The notes beneath the pieces were generated by a model. That model was not told where the DNA came from. It saw nothing but the letters and a program-made list of their open reading frames with translations, and did not search any database. Shown here in pieces: positions 36,073-44,914 of a DNA stretch of 64,000 bases (positions within the stretch are counted from its first letter, which is position 1; each line of letters opens with the position of its first letter). The stretch spans positions 3,286,001-3,350,000 of the forward strand of contig CBDETS010000007.1 in NCBI GenBank assembly GCA_965242975.1, in the 5' to 3' direction. A program made the position numbers and the translations under genes. Origin of the DNA: JAPPHA01 sp965242975. Its GTDB lineage: Bacteria > Pseudomonadota > Alphaproteobacteria > Rhodobacterales > Rhodobacteraceae.

Positions 36073-37345
36073 AGGTTTCGGAACGCGCCGCGATCTCCTG
36101 AAACTCGCAGGGGCCACCGCTGTTGCCGGCGCATTCGCAGACCGGATATGTGCAGATGCCCGCGGATCGGTCGTCGTGGTGGGTGGCGGGTTCGGCGGCG
36201 CAACCTGCTCGAGGCACCTGCGCCGCCTTGCACCTGGTCTCGACGTGACATTGGTTGCCCGCAGCGAGAGTTTCGTGACCTGCCCGTTCAGCAACACGGT
36301 CATCGGCGGGATCCGGAAACTCGGTTCGGTGACCCACGGCTATGACGGCATCAGGCGGTCCGGCGTGACGGTGATCCATGATGAGGCAGTGGCGATAGAT
36401 GCCGACAACAACCGGATCCGGCTTGCCGGTGGCGACGGGCTGTCCTACGACAGGCTGGTTCTGTCCCCGGGCATCGATATCAAATGGGCCGCGATCGACG
36501 GGTATGACGAGGCGGCGGCCGAGCGCATGCCGCACGCGTGGATTGCGGGTCCGCAGACCCGGCTGCTTCGGGACCAGCTGGTGGCAATGGAGGACGGCGG
36601 GCTGATTGTCATGGCGGCTCCGGCCAATCCGTTCAGGTGCCCTCCCGGCCCCTATGAACGGGCGAGCCTCATTGCCAATTACCTCCACCAGCACAAGCCG
36701 CGCTCGAAACTGCTGATTCTCGACAGCAAGGACGGGTTCTCGAAGCAGGGACTCTTCCGTGAAGGATGGGAACGGCTCTATCCGGGCGTGATCGAATGGG
36801 TCGGATTCTCGGAAGGCGGAAATGTCGTTGCGGTCGAGCCGGACACCATGACCGTTCGAACGGATTTCGACACGTTTCAGCCTGATGTCGCCAACATCAT
36901 TCCACCGCAAAGATCCGCAAGGATCGTTGACACGGCCGGACTGGCTGACGGCGACGACTGGTGCAGCGTCGATCAGCGGACCTTTGCATCCGGGGTCGTT
37001 CCGAACATCCATGTCCTCGGTGATGCAATCATCGCGGGGGCGATGCCGAAATCAGGTTTCAGTGCGAACAGCCAGGCCAAGGTCTGTGCCCACGCGATCG
37101 TGTCCCTGCTCGCCGGGGAAAGTCCGCCGGAACCTGCGTTCATCAACACCTGCTACAGCCTGCTCTCGGCCGAATACGGAATCTCGGTTGCGGCCGTATA
37201 CCGGCTTGACGAGAATGGAGAGATCGCTTCGATCCCCGGATCTGGCGGAGTCAGTCCTGCCAATGCGGCCGACGCGTTCCGGCAGGCCGAAGCGGAGTTC
37301 GCCAAGGGCTGGTACGCCAGCATCACCGCTGACATGTTTGGCTGA
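36050..37345 (+). CDS. Flavocytochrome c sulfide dehydrogenase flavoprotein subunit (FccB/SoxF-like)
   Basis: 431 residues. A Tat signal (TRRDLLKLAGATAVAGAFA) is followed by the FAD-binding fold SVVVVGGGFGGATCSRHLRR. FVTCPFSNTVIGG contains the first redox Cys, and PANPFRCPPGPYERASLIAN the second; VPNIHVLGDAIIAGAMPKSG is the C-terminal FAD segment. It oxidises sulfide, or regenerates Sox carriers, and passes electrons to the heme subunit. ATGs at 36050 and 36059 are both possible. The gene is followed 1 bp later by soxX. Confidence 0.92.
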   Translation: MTKMATSEGFGTRRDLLKLAGATAVAGAFADRICADARGSVVVVGGGFGGATCSRHLRRLAPGLDVTLVARSESFVTCPFSNTVIGGIRKLGSVTHGYDGIRRSGVTVIHDEAVAIDADNNRIRLAGGDGLSYDRLVLSPGIDIKWAAIDGYDEAAAERMPHAWIAGPQTRLLRDQLVAMEDGGLIVMAAPANPFRCPPGPYERASLIANYLHQHKPRSKLLILDSKDGFSKQGLFREGWERLYPGVIEWVGFSEGGNVVAVEPDTMTVRTDFDTFQPDVANIIPPQRSARIVDTAGLADGDDWCSVDQRTFASGVVPNIHVLGDAIIAGAMPKSGFSANSQAKVCAHAIVSLLAGESPPEPAFINTCYSLLSAEYGISVAAVYRLDENGEIASIPGSGGVSPANAADAFRQAEAEFAKGWYASITADMFG

Positions 37346-37346
37346 A

Positions 37347-37820
37347 GTGAGCCGGTTCATCCGGGTTGCGGCCTGTCTACGAACTGTTCCTTGGGCAGCT
37401 GCTTTTTTCGGGCTGTCTGCTGCCATGCCGGCTACCGAACCGCTCGACTATGAAGTCATCGACTTTGCCATTCCGAAACCACTTGGGGGTGCGGTCGGGG
37501 ATCCGGAAAGGGGGGAGCGCATCGTGCGCGATGCGGACAATGCACCATGCCTCATCTGCCACGCAGTGCCGATAGAAGGAGAGCCCGACCCGGGAAACAT
37601 CGGCCCTCCACTTGACGGCGTGGGCAGCCGTTACACCGCGGGTGAACTCAGGCTGCGCCTGGTCGAGCCGCAGCTCCTGAACCCGGAGACTGTCATGCCT
37701 TCCTATTACAGGATCGATGGGCTGCACCGTGTTGCCACCGAGTTCGAGGGCAGGACCGTCTACGAAGCACATGAAATCGAGGATGTAATCGCCTACCTCA
37801 TGACCCTGGTTGATGATTGA
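37347..37820 (+). CDS. soxX: SoxX monoheme cytochrome c
   Basis: 157 residues from a GTG at 37347. A signal peptide (TVPWAAAFFGLSAAMPA) precedes the heme site CLICH (68-72) and the distal Met in VMPSYYR (117). NIGPPLDGVGSRYTAGELRL is typical SoxX. It forms the SoxXA complex with the diheme SoxA encoded 7.5 kb upstream. It ends the plus-strand sulfur cluster. Confidence 0.92.
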   Translation: MSRFIRVAACLRTVPWAAAFFGLSAAMPATEPLDYEVIDFAIPKPLGGAVGDPERGERIVRDADNAPCLICHAVPIEGEPDPGNIGPPLDGVGSRYTAGELRLRLVEPQLLNPETVMPSYYRIDGLHRVATEFEGRTVYEAHEIEDVIAYLMTLVDD

Positions 37821-37958
37821 TCGCACTGGCCCTGCTACAGATCACCCCACGCACACAAGGAAAGTGCACGGACTCAATTTCCCGGAACGTCCCAGTTCGT
37901 TCCGGATCATCCCGTACGAAACATGCACCGTTCCAAACAGCACCGGTAATGCCAGTCA

Positions 37959-38292
37959 CTATTCGAGGCTTCGTGAAACATCCCGAAACTCGTCGAACTC
38001 TTCGGGTTCAAGATCGTCGAGGACAGGAAGTTCGATGCCCGTGCCGGATCAAGCCACGGTCCACCAGGTCATCGCCAGAAACCATGGGTCGAATAACCTT
38101 CTCGACAATTCCCTTGATTGCGATGGCCACGTTACCGAAGCCAAAGCGCTCGTACCGGCCGGTGACGCCCTCGCCGGTTTCGACCTTGACCGGATGGGCA
38201 GTCCGGCGCGTGTAATACTGTTGGAGGAAAAGGCCGGGTTTCTCGGGCAGGTCGGGGTGCGGAATCTGACCGGTGATCCGGGCATTCTTCAT
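37959..38292 (-). pseudogene. Mandelate racemase/enolase-family remnant
   Basis: The minus frame from 38292 reads ARITGQIPHPDLPEKPGLFL, then VKVETGEGVTGRYERFGFGN and KGIVEKVIRPMVSGDDLVD, fitting the capping-domain start of the mandelate racemase/muconate lactonising superfamily. It then goes out of frame; another frame gives GIELPVLDDLEPEEFDEFRD and a stop at 37959-37961, which could be the C-terminal tail. The whole barrel (about 250 residues) is missing, so an internal deletion is likely. Confidence 0.4.
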
Positions 38293-38522
38293 GAATTGGG
38301 CGCGTCCAGTTCAATAGGCGAGAGCACCAAGTGTCCGTCACATGATCAGCCCGCCGCACGGCGGCGGCGTGATGAAACGGCCGGGACCTCCACCCTGGCC
38401 CTCACAATCCGCGATGCGCATTTCCCGTCCTTCGAATCTCCTGGTGATCGCTCATGGATCTTGCCTGTGGCCGCATAGTGTGCGACCTGTACGTCTTCAC
38501 CATTTTCAACCGGGATCTGGAT

Positions 38523-39998
38523 ATGCTCGACCAAACGAACCTGACACTCTTACTCAATGACCATGAACTTCTTGCGACAAAGGCATTTGTCGCGGGGGAA
38601 TGGATCGAGGCAGATGACGGCAAACGGTTTCCGGTCATGAATCCGGCACGGGGTGACGTCATTGTCGAGCTCCCGGACCTGGGCATCGACGAAACCCGGC
38701 GGGCCATCGCGGCAGCGGAAGGCGCGCAAAAGTCCTGGGCCGCACGGACCGGCAAGGAACGCGCGGCAGTGCTGCGCCGCTGGTACGATCTGCTCGTCGA
38801 AAACACCGACGACCTGGCAGCCATCCTGACCGCCGAAATGGGCAAACCCCTTGCCGAAGCGAAGGGTGAGATCATCTATGGCGCGAGTTTCATCGAATGG
38901 TTCGCCGAAGAGGCCAAGCGTGTCTACGGTGAGATCGTACCGCCGACCCAGGCGGACAAGCGCATTCAGGTGATTCGCCAACCGGTCGGTGTCACGGCCT
39001 CGATCACGCCTTGGAACTTTCCGAACGCCATGATTACGAGAAAGGCTGCGCCAGCCCTCGCGGTTGGCTGCGCCATGATCGCAAGACCTGCAAAGGAAAC
39101 TCCTCTCTCGGCACTGGCGCTGGCCGTTCTTGCCGAACGGGCCGGAATACCGGCCGGGGTCTTCAGCGTCATTCCGTCCACCGGGTCGGCGGCAATCGGG
39201 CGCGAGTTCTGCGAGAATCCCGCCGTTCGAAAACTCTCCTTCACCGGGTCGACCGAGGTGGGACGGATCCTGATGCGCCAGGGTGCCGAACAGATCATGA
39301 AAATGTCGATGGAACTCGGCGGCAACGCCCCGTTCATCGTCTTCGACGACGCCGATATCGATGCCGCCGTCGAAGGCGCCATGATCTGCAAGTACCGGAA
39401 CAATGGCCAGACCTGTGTCTGTGCCAACCGGATCTACGTGCAATCCGGCATATACGATGCCTTTGCCGAAAAACTGGCTGGTGCAGCGGACAAACTGACG
39501 ATCGGTGACGGGTTCGACACGTCAGTCACAACCGGCCCCCTGATCAACCGGGACGCCGTTCTCAAGGTCGAGGAACACATTGCGGACGCGGTGACCAAGG
39601 GAGCCGAAATCGTGACCGGCGGCGACCGTCACGAGCTTGGCGGAACGTTCTTCCAGCCGACCGTGCTGACCGGGGTGACCCGCGAGATGATGGTCACCAA
39701 TGACGAGACGTTCGGGCCCGTCGCGCCCCTGTTTCGATTCGACGACGAAGCCGACGTCATCGAGCAGGCGAATGACACGATCTTCGGCCTGGCCGCCTAT
39801 TTCTATGCCCGCGATCTCTCCCGGGTCCACCGTGTTGCCGAGGCCCTGGAGTACGGAATCATCGGCGTCAATACAGGGATCATTTCGACCGAAGTGGCGC
39901 CGTTCGGCGGATTCAAACAATCCGGCATCGGTCGCGAGGGATCGCGCCACGGAATCGACGACTACCTCGAAATGAAATACGTCTGCGTCGGGATTTGA
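38523..39998 (+). CDS. gabD: NAD(P)-dependent succinate-semialdehyde dehydrogenase
   Basis: About 491 residues from the ATG at 38523. Aldehyde dehydrogenase motifs: PWNFPNAMITRKAAPALAVG, SFTGSTEVGR, the catalytic Glu in MELGGNAPF and the catalytic Cys in NNGQTCVCANRIYV. EVAPFGGFKQSGIGREGSRH at the end is typical of the GabD group, which oxidises succinate semialdehyde to succinate in GABA breakdown. It stands alone, downstream of a decayed region, and ends at a strong bidirectional terminator. Confidence 0.88.
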   Translation: MLDQTNLTLLLNDHELLATKAFVAGEWIEADDGKRFPVMNPARGDVIVELPDLGIDETRRAIAAAEGAQKSWAARTGKERAAVLRRWYDLLVENTDDLAAILTAEMGKPLAEAKGEIIYGASFIEWFAEEAKRVYGEIVPPTQADKRIQVIRQPVGVTASITPWNFPNAMITRKAAPALAVGCAMIARPAKETPLSALALAVLAERAGIPAGVFSVIPSTGSAAIGREFCENPAVRKLSFTGSTEVGRILMRQGAEQIMKMSMELGGNAPFIVFDDADIDAAVEGAMICKYRNNGQTCVCANRIYVQSGIYDAFAEKLAGAADKLTIGDGFDTSVTTGPLINRDAVLKVEEHIADAVTKGAEIVTGGDRHELGGTFFQPTVLTGVTREMMVTNDETFGPVAPLFRFDDEADVIEQANDTIFGLAAYFYARDLSRVHRVAEALEYGIIGVNTGIISTEVAPFGGFKQSGIGREGSRHGIDDYLEMKYVCVGI

Positions 39999-40047
39999 TG
40001 CCCCGACACGACCTGCAGTTTTCCGACCCGATCCTGATCCAAACAAG

Positions 40048-40073
40048 AAACGGCCCGCTGTCGCGGGCCGTTT
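40048..40073. terminator. Bidirectional terminator between gabD and hsp20
   Basis: AAACGGCCCGC, loop TGTC, GCGGGCCGTTT: a perfect 11-bp stem with A- and T-flanks, placed between two convergent genes. Confidence 0.85.
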
Positions 40074-40096
40074 GACTTGCCATTCTGGCGACGGTC

Positions 40097-40564
40097 CTAT
40101 TTCGATTTCTTTGCGGAGCCGTCGATGGTCCGGACCGGGGACGAGATCTCAATCCGTCTCGGCTTGAGCGCCTCCGGGACCTCGCGGACGATTTCCACGT
40201 GCAGCAATCCGTTCTCGGTTGCCGCCCCGACCGCACGAATGTGGTCCGCGAGCTGGAACCGCCTCTCGAACGCCCGGGTCGCAATTCCACGATGCAGGTA
40301 ATTGGTCTCACCGTCCGATTTGGACTCGGCCTTTTTCCCGGAAATCACCAATTGGCCATCGCGCGTTTCGACCGAGAGTTCAGCGTCACTGAAACCGGCG
40401 ACCGCGACGGTAATCCGGTAGCTGTCGTCGCCGGACTTCTCGATGTTGTACGGTGGATAACCGTTCGAGCTTTCGCCGGTTGCCATCGCCCGATCCAGCA
40501 TGTTCGCCATGCGTTCAAATCCGACGGTCGAGCGGTAAAGTGGTGCGAAGTCAAACGTACGCAT
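40097..40564 (-). CDS. Hsp20/IbpA-like small heat shock protein
   Basis: 155 residues. The start RTFDFAPLYRSTVGFERMAN is typical of the proteobacterial IbpA class. The alpha-crystallin domain spans about 35-130 (YNIEKSGDDSYRITVAVAGF, LSVETRDGQLVISGKK, RGIATRAFERRFQLADHIRA). AGGAGG lies upstream of the ATG at 40564, so the longer frame to 40642 is not used. It holds unfolding proteins during heat stress. No obvious ROSE-type thermosensor could be confirmed in the short upstream region. Confidence 0.92.
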   Translation of the reverse strand: MRTFDFAPLYRSTVGFERMANMLDRAMATGESSNGYPPYNIEKSGDDSYRITVAVAGFSDAELSVETRDGQLVISGKKAESKSDGETNYLHRGIATRAFERRFQLADHIRAVGAATENGLLHVEIVREVPEALKPRRIEISSPVRTIDGSAKKSK

Positions 40565-40708
40565 TTCACACATCCTCCTCTTGAAGCAATATGATCGTTG
40601 CGGCCCTCCCGTGGGACGGGCCAGGTTTTCGCCGGATCCCAATCCAGGCTTCCGGCAGACCTCATGTGGGAACGTGATCGGGGAATTTCAACCGCCGGCG
40701 GCAAAAAA

Positions 40709-42025
40709 CTATCCGGGATGGACCTCCGACCGAGCCGCCATTTTCGGCGGTCTTGGGCCGCCCGTTGCCCAGTCCAGAAGTTCAACAGTGTGGACAACCG
40801 GGATGGGGAGCCCGGATCCGATCTGGACCATGCATCCGACGTTTCCGGCAGCGATGACATCCGGATTCGTCGCCGCCAACGCATCCACCTTGAGGTCCCT
40901 GAGCTCCCTGGAAATCTCCGGTTGCAGGAGGTTGTAGGTTCCGGCTGAACCACAACACATGTGTGCGTTCGCAGGTTCGCAGATCTCGAATCCCGCTGAC
41001 GCGAGCAGGGTCTTCGGCTCGTCCCTGATCCTCTGGCCATGCTGGAGCGAACAGGCCGAATGGTACGCAACACGCATGCCGCCGCCCCGCGGGGCAGCCT
41101 GCGACAGGAGGTCATGTTCCGCGACAAATTCGGAAATGTCCTTTGCCAGCGCGGAAACGCGGGCCGCGTCTTCGGCAAGTTCGGTGTCTTCGAACAGGTG
41201 CCCGTAGTCCTTGATCGTCGTTCCACATCCGGACGCGTTGATGATGACCGCATCGAGTCCCCCGGCCGCGAGTTCGGTCATCCAGCTTCGGATGTTCCGG
41301 GCGGCCTTTTTCCTGCCGTCGGCAACCCGGCCCATATGGTGCTCGAGCGCTCCGCAACATCCGCTGCCGCCCGGGATGACCACCTCGCACCCATGTCGCC
41401 TCAGAAAGCGGATCGACGCATCGTTGATGTCGGTGTCGAGGGCCCTCTGGGCACAGCCTGTCATCAACACGACCCGCAGTTTCCGACGATCCAGGGCAGG
41501 GAAAACCTGTGGGTCGTCGTTCCGGCTCACAGGCGGGATCTTTCGGGGAGCAAGGCTCATCATGTCCCGCAGTCTCCGGCCCGGCACCAAAAACCGAAGG
41601 GGGCGGCCGAATTTGGCAAGCAGGAGGACAAGACGGAACCTGGCCGGATACGGCAGAGTCTTCCGCAGGAACCAGCGAACGATCCGGTCGGCCGCCGGGC
41701 GACGGTAATTCTCCTCGATGAATTCCCGGGCGTGATCGACAAGATGCATGTAGTTGACGCCCGAAGGACACGTGGTCATGCATCCGAGGCACGAAAGGCA
41801 ACGGTCAATGTGCGTGACCGTCTTGCTGTCCGGGGGCTCGCCACGCTCCAGCATGTTCTTGATCATGTAGATGCGTCCGCGCGGGCTGTCGCACTCGTCG
41901 CCAAGGATCCGGTAGGTCGGGCATGTCGCGGTACAGAAACCGCAGTGTACGCAGGATCGCAGGATCGCGTTCGACCGCCGCGTCGCAGCATCCTGCAATT
42001 GGACTTCGGTAAAATCCGTCTTCAT
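40709..42025 (-). CDS. glcF: Glycolate oxidase iron-sulfur subunit
   Basis: 438 residues. Two [4Fe-4S] sites are visible: CVHCGFCTATCPTYRIL and CLSCLGCMTTCPSGVNYM. The two CCG domains follow, with GSGCCGALEHHMGR and MCCGSAGTYNLLQPEIS. It passes electrons from the flavin subunits to quinone. The gene overlaps glcE by 4 nt, forming the glcD-glcE-glcF order of alphaproteobacteria. Confidence 0.95.
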   Translation of the reverse strand: MKTDFTEVQLQDAATRRSNAILRSCVHCGFCTATCPTYRILGDECDSPRGRIYMIKNMLERGEPPDSKTVTHIDRCLSCLGCMTTCPSGVNYMHLVDHAREFIEENYRRPAADRIVRWFLRKTLPYPARFRLVLLLAKFGRPLRFLVPGRRLRDMMSLAPRKIPPVSRNDDPQVFPALDRRKLRVVLMTGCAQRALDTDINDASIRFLRRHGCEVVIPGGSGCCGALEHHMGRVADGRKKAARNIRSWMTELAAGGLDAVIINASGCGTTIKDYGHLFEDTELAEDAARVSALAKDISEFVAEHDLLSQAAPRGGGMRVAYHSACSLQHGQRIRDEPKTLLASAGFEICEPANAHMCCGSAGTYNLLQPEISRELRDLKVDALAATNPDVIAAGNVGCMVQIGSGLPIPVVHTVELLDWATGGPRPPKMAARSEVHPG

Positions 42026-43188
42026 GGTTGATGCGCATGCGCTCCCATCAATCCGGGGTTCAGGACCTGCCGCGGATCGAACTTACTTCTGAGCATGCCG
42101 GAGATCCGTGCGAGGGGCGCGGGTTCGGGGTGAAACGCACCAAACGCGCTGCGTGTTTCGGCGGCACCACGAATGATCGTCGCATGCCCCGAGATTCCGT
42201 CCAGACAGCCCCGGACGTCGCTGTGTTCCGGTACCAGCAACCAGACCAGCCCGCCGCACCAGTCGTACAGAACGCCGATGTCCTCCGAGAACCTGTGCCG
42301 TGCCGATCGTGCGACCCGGGCGCCATCGCCCGGTCGAACCGAGACCCTCCATACGTCGCCGGCCTTGCCATGAAACGCCTCCGCGTCCCGAACCCACCTC
42401 CATCCGGCAGCCGTTCTTGCGGGGTCGGTCTCGACGTTTGCCGTGCCGAAGTCCGACAGATGTGTGACCAATCGCTCCGACCGGTACCGAACCGACTCGG
42501 CAAGTCCTTCAATCCTGATCATGGTCACCGGGTCTCCGTCGATCCCGCACGGCGTGTGCGCGGCGCCGGTGACGCCGAAAGGTGACGTGATCGCCCGGGA
42601 CATGGCCGCAATCGCTTCCTCGTCAGTCAGCCCTTCGATCAGCACGACCGCCCGCGAATCCGGCCGGGGCAGGAGCTTGAACGTGACTTCCGTCAGAACG
42701 CCGAGGGTTCCGTAGCTTCCGGTCAGGAGCTTGACCAGGTCGTAACCGGTCACGTTCTTCATGACCCGCCCACCGTTCCGGACGGTCGTTCCGGTTCCGT
42801 CAACGAAGGTGACGCCGATCACGGAATCGCGGCAGGCACCCGCCTGGATCCTCCGTGGTCCGGAAACATTGCACGCAACAACGCCCCCGATTGACGGCTC
42901 CCCGTGCGAGTCGAGGAGACCACGGTGATCCATTGGTTCGAAGGCCAGTTGCTGGCCATGCTCGTCCAGCGCCGCTTCGATCACGGAAAGCGGCGTTCCA
43001 GCCCCGGCACTGAGCGTCAGTGCGCCGGGGTCGTAAAGGGTGATGCCCGTGATGCCGCTGGTAAGGACCGTCTCGCTGGCGGCGACCGGATTGCCCAAAC
43101 CCTGTCGCGTTCCCCCGCCACGAACCCGCAGACCGGCCGGGGACGATGAAATGACGTCCGCGAGTTCGGCAGTCGTTTGCGGTCTCAT
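42022..43188 (-). CDS. glcE: Glycolate oxidase FAD-binding subunit
   Basis: 388 residues. The FAD-binding type 4 domain shows LRVRGGGTRQGLGNP, DHRGLLDSHGEPSIGGVVAC and KNVTGYDLVKLLTGSYGTLG. GlcE is the second, truncated FAD subunit of glycolate oxidase. The ATG at 43188 overlaps the glcD stop by 4 nt; the frame's extension to 43248 is not used. Confidence 0.93.
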   Translation of the reverse strand: MRPQTTAELADVISSSPAGLRVRGGGTRQGLGNPVAASETVLTSGITGITLYDPGALTLSAGAGTPLSVIEAALDEHGQQLAFEPMDHRGLLDSHGEPSIGGVVACNVSGPRRIQAGACRDSVIGVTFVDGTGTTVRNGGRVMKNVTGYDLVKLLTGSYGTLGVLTEVTFKLLPRPDSRAVVLIEGLTDEEAIAAMSRAITSPFGVTGAAHTPCGIDGDPVTMIRIEGLAESVRYRSERLVTHLSDFGTANVETDPARTAAGWRWVRDAEAFHGKAGDVWRVSVRPGDGARVARSARHRFSEDIGVLYDWCGGLVWLLVPEHSDVRGCLDGISGHATIIRGAAETRSAFGAFHPEPAPLARISGMLRSKFDPRQVLNPGLMGAHAHQP

Positions 43189-44624
43189 GGCGCCAACCTT
43201 TGTCCCGAAACGGCCAGCGGGAAGACTTTCGCCGAATTCAACAGCCATTTCGAGTCGAAGACGTCCTTCACGCGCGCCTGCGCTTCAAGATCAACGTCAG
43301 AGAACTGGTCCGGCATAAGGTCGCGTTTTTCGACTCCGACACCGTGCTCTCCGGTCAGGCATCCCCCGGACCGGACACAAAGGCGGAGGATTTCGGCCCC
43401 AAGTTCTTCGGTGAGCTCGATCTGCCCGGGAGCATTTGCGTCAAACAGGATCAACGGATGCAGATTCCCGTCACCCGCATGAAACACGTTCGCGACGTCG
43501 AGGCCGTACTCCCTCGAAAGTTCGCCAATCCTTTTCAACACGTTGGCCAACTCCGATACGGGGATCGTGCCATCCAGGCACATGTAATCGGCGATCTGAC
43601 CCATCGCACCGAAGGCGGACTTGCGACCCGCCCAGATTCGTGCCGACTCCGCTCCGCTTCGACTTTCGCGAATCTCGACCGGTTCGTGTTCGCGGGCGAT
43701 CTCGACGATCTTCGAAAGCTGCTCCGTGACTTCCCCGTCCGAGCCTTCAACTTCGACGATCAGCAACGCCTCGACATCCGGATACCCCGCGTTGGCAAAG
43801 GCTTCGCAAGCCCGAATGCAGGGCCGATCCATGAACTCGATCGCGACCGGGAGCACGCCTGACCGGATTATGTCTGCCACGCAGGCACCGGCGGTTTCAC
43901 TGCTGTCAAATCCAACCAGTACCGGGCGTGCGCCTTCCGGTTTCCTCAGTATCCGGAGTGTCGCCTCGGTAACCACACCCAGCTGGCCTTCCGAACCGCA
44001 GATGACTCCAAGGAAATCGAGTCCGGACGCATCCAGGCTCGCCCCGCCAATATCGACGACTTCACCGTCCATGGTCACCATCCGGACACCCAGGAGATTG
44101 TTCGTCGTGACGCCGTATTTCAGGCAATGGGCTCCGCCGGCGTTCATGCCGATGTTGCCGCCGATGGCACATGCGAGTTGGCTGGACGGGTCCGGTGCGT
44201 AGAAAAACCCGTTCGCCTCCACGGCGTCGGTGACGCCGAGATTGGTGATCCCGGCCTGTACCCGGACGAATCGATTCTCGTAGTCGATCTCGAGTACCGA
44301 GCTCATTTTCGACACTCCGAGAACGACGCTGTCGGCTGTCGGAAGAGCACCACCGGCAAGCGAAGTTCCTGATCCTCGCGGCACGACAGGCACATTCATT
44401 TCCGAGCAGATTCTCAACACGGAAACGACGTCTTCCGTTGATGAAGGGAGAACGGCCGCGAGAGGCGGACACCGGTAGGCCGTCAGGCCATCACACTCGT
44501 ACGCCCTGAGTTCGTTGTCGCCGTCGATAACGGCTTCGTATGGCAAGACCTCCCTCAACCGTGCAATGATCCGGCTCCTTCTCGCCAGAACGGCTGCACT
44601 CGGGATCGGCATGTCCATCGTCAC
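43185..44624 (-). CDS. glcD: Glycolate oxidase catalytic FAD subunit
   Basis: 479 residues. The FAD-linked oxidase N-terminal domain includes VPRGSGTSLAGGALP and GGNIGMNAGGAHCLKYGVTT; the C-terminal domain ends with FHAGDGNLHPLILFD and GGCLTGEHGVGVEKRDLM. It oxidises glycolate to glyoxylate. First gene of glcDEF; no glcC regulator is adjacent, and the 290 bp upstream hold no gene I can support. Confidence 0.95.
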   Translation of the reverse strand: MTMDMPIPSAAVLARRSRIIARLREVLPYEAVIDGDNELRAYECDGLTAYRCPPLAAVLPSSTEDVVSVLRICSEMNVPVVPRGSGTSLAGGALPTADSVVLGVSKMSSVLEIDYENRFVRVQAGITNLGVTDAVEANGFFYAPDPSSQLACAIGGNIGMNAGGAHCLKYGVTTNNLLGVRMVTMDGEVVDIGGASLDASGLDFLGVICGSEGQLGVVTEATLRILRKPEGARPVLVGFDSSETAGACVADIIRSGVLPVAIEFMDRPCIRACEAFANAGYPDVEALLIVEVEGSDGEVTEQLSKIVEIAREHEPVEIRESRSGAESARIWAGRKSAFGAMGQIADYMCLDGTIPVSELANVLKRIGELSREYGLDVANVFHAGDGNLHPLILFDANAPGQIELTEELGAEILRLCVRSGGCLTGEHGVGVEKRDLMPDQFSDVDLEAQARVKDVFDSKWLLNSAKVFPLAVSGQRLAP

Positions 44625-44914
44625 GTCTCCGTCTGTTCAGGTGCCCGGATTCCCTCGACGACCGACCGCGCCGGTTGACCGGAAAACAGATACTCATGGG
44701 GTACCTGTACTCAGGACGACGAGTCCGGACAATGGGAGGCGTGACAGCATGCCGTGAATTTTGTCCAAATCGATCTCTTGCGCCCGTCGGAAGCGTTGCG
44801 AATTGGTCCGGACAAGTCCGATGATGGCAAAATCCGGCAACATATCAGTTCGACACGCGGCAACTTCAGCCCATTGGCACCATTCGGGATACGACGCCGT
44901 GGCGCCATGGGGGG

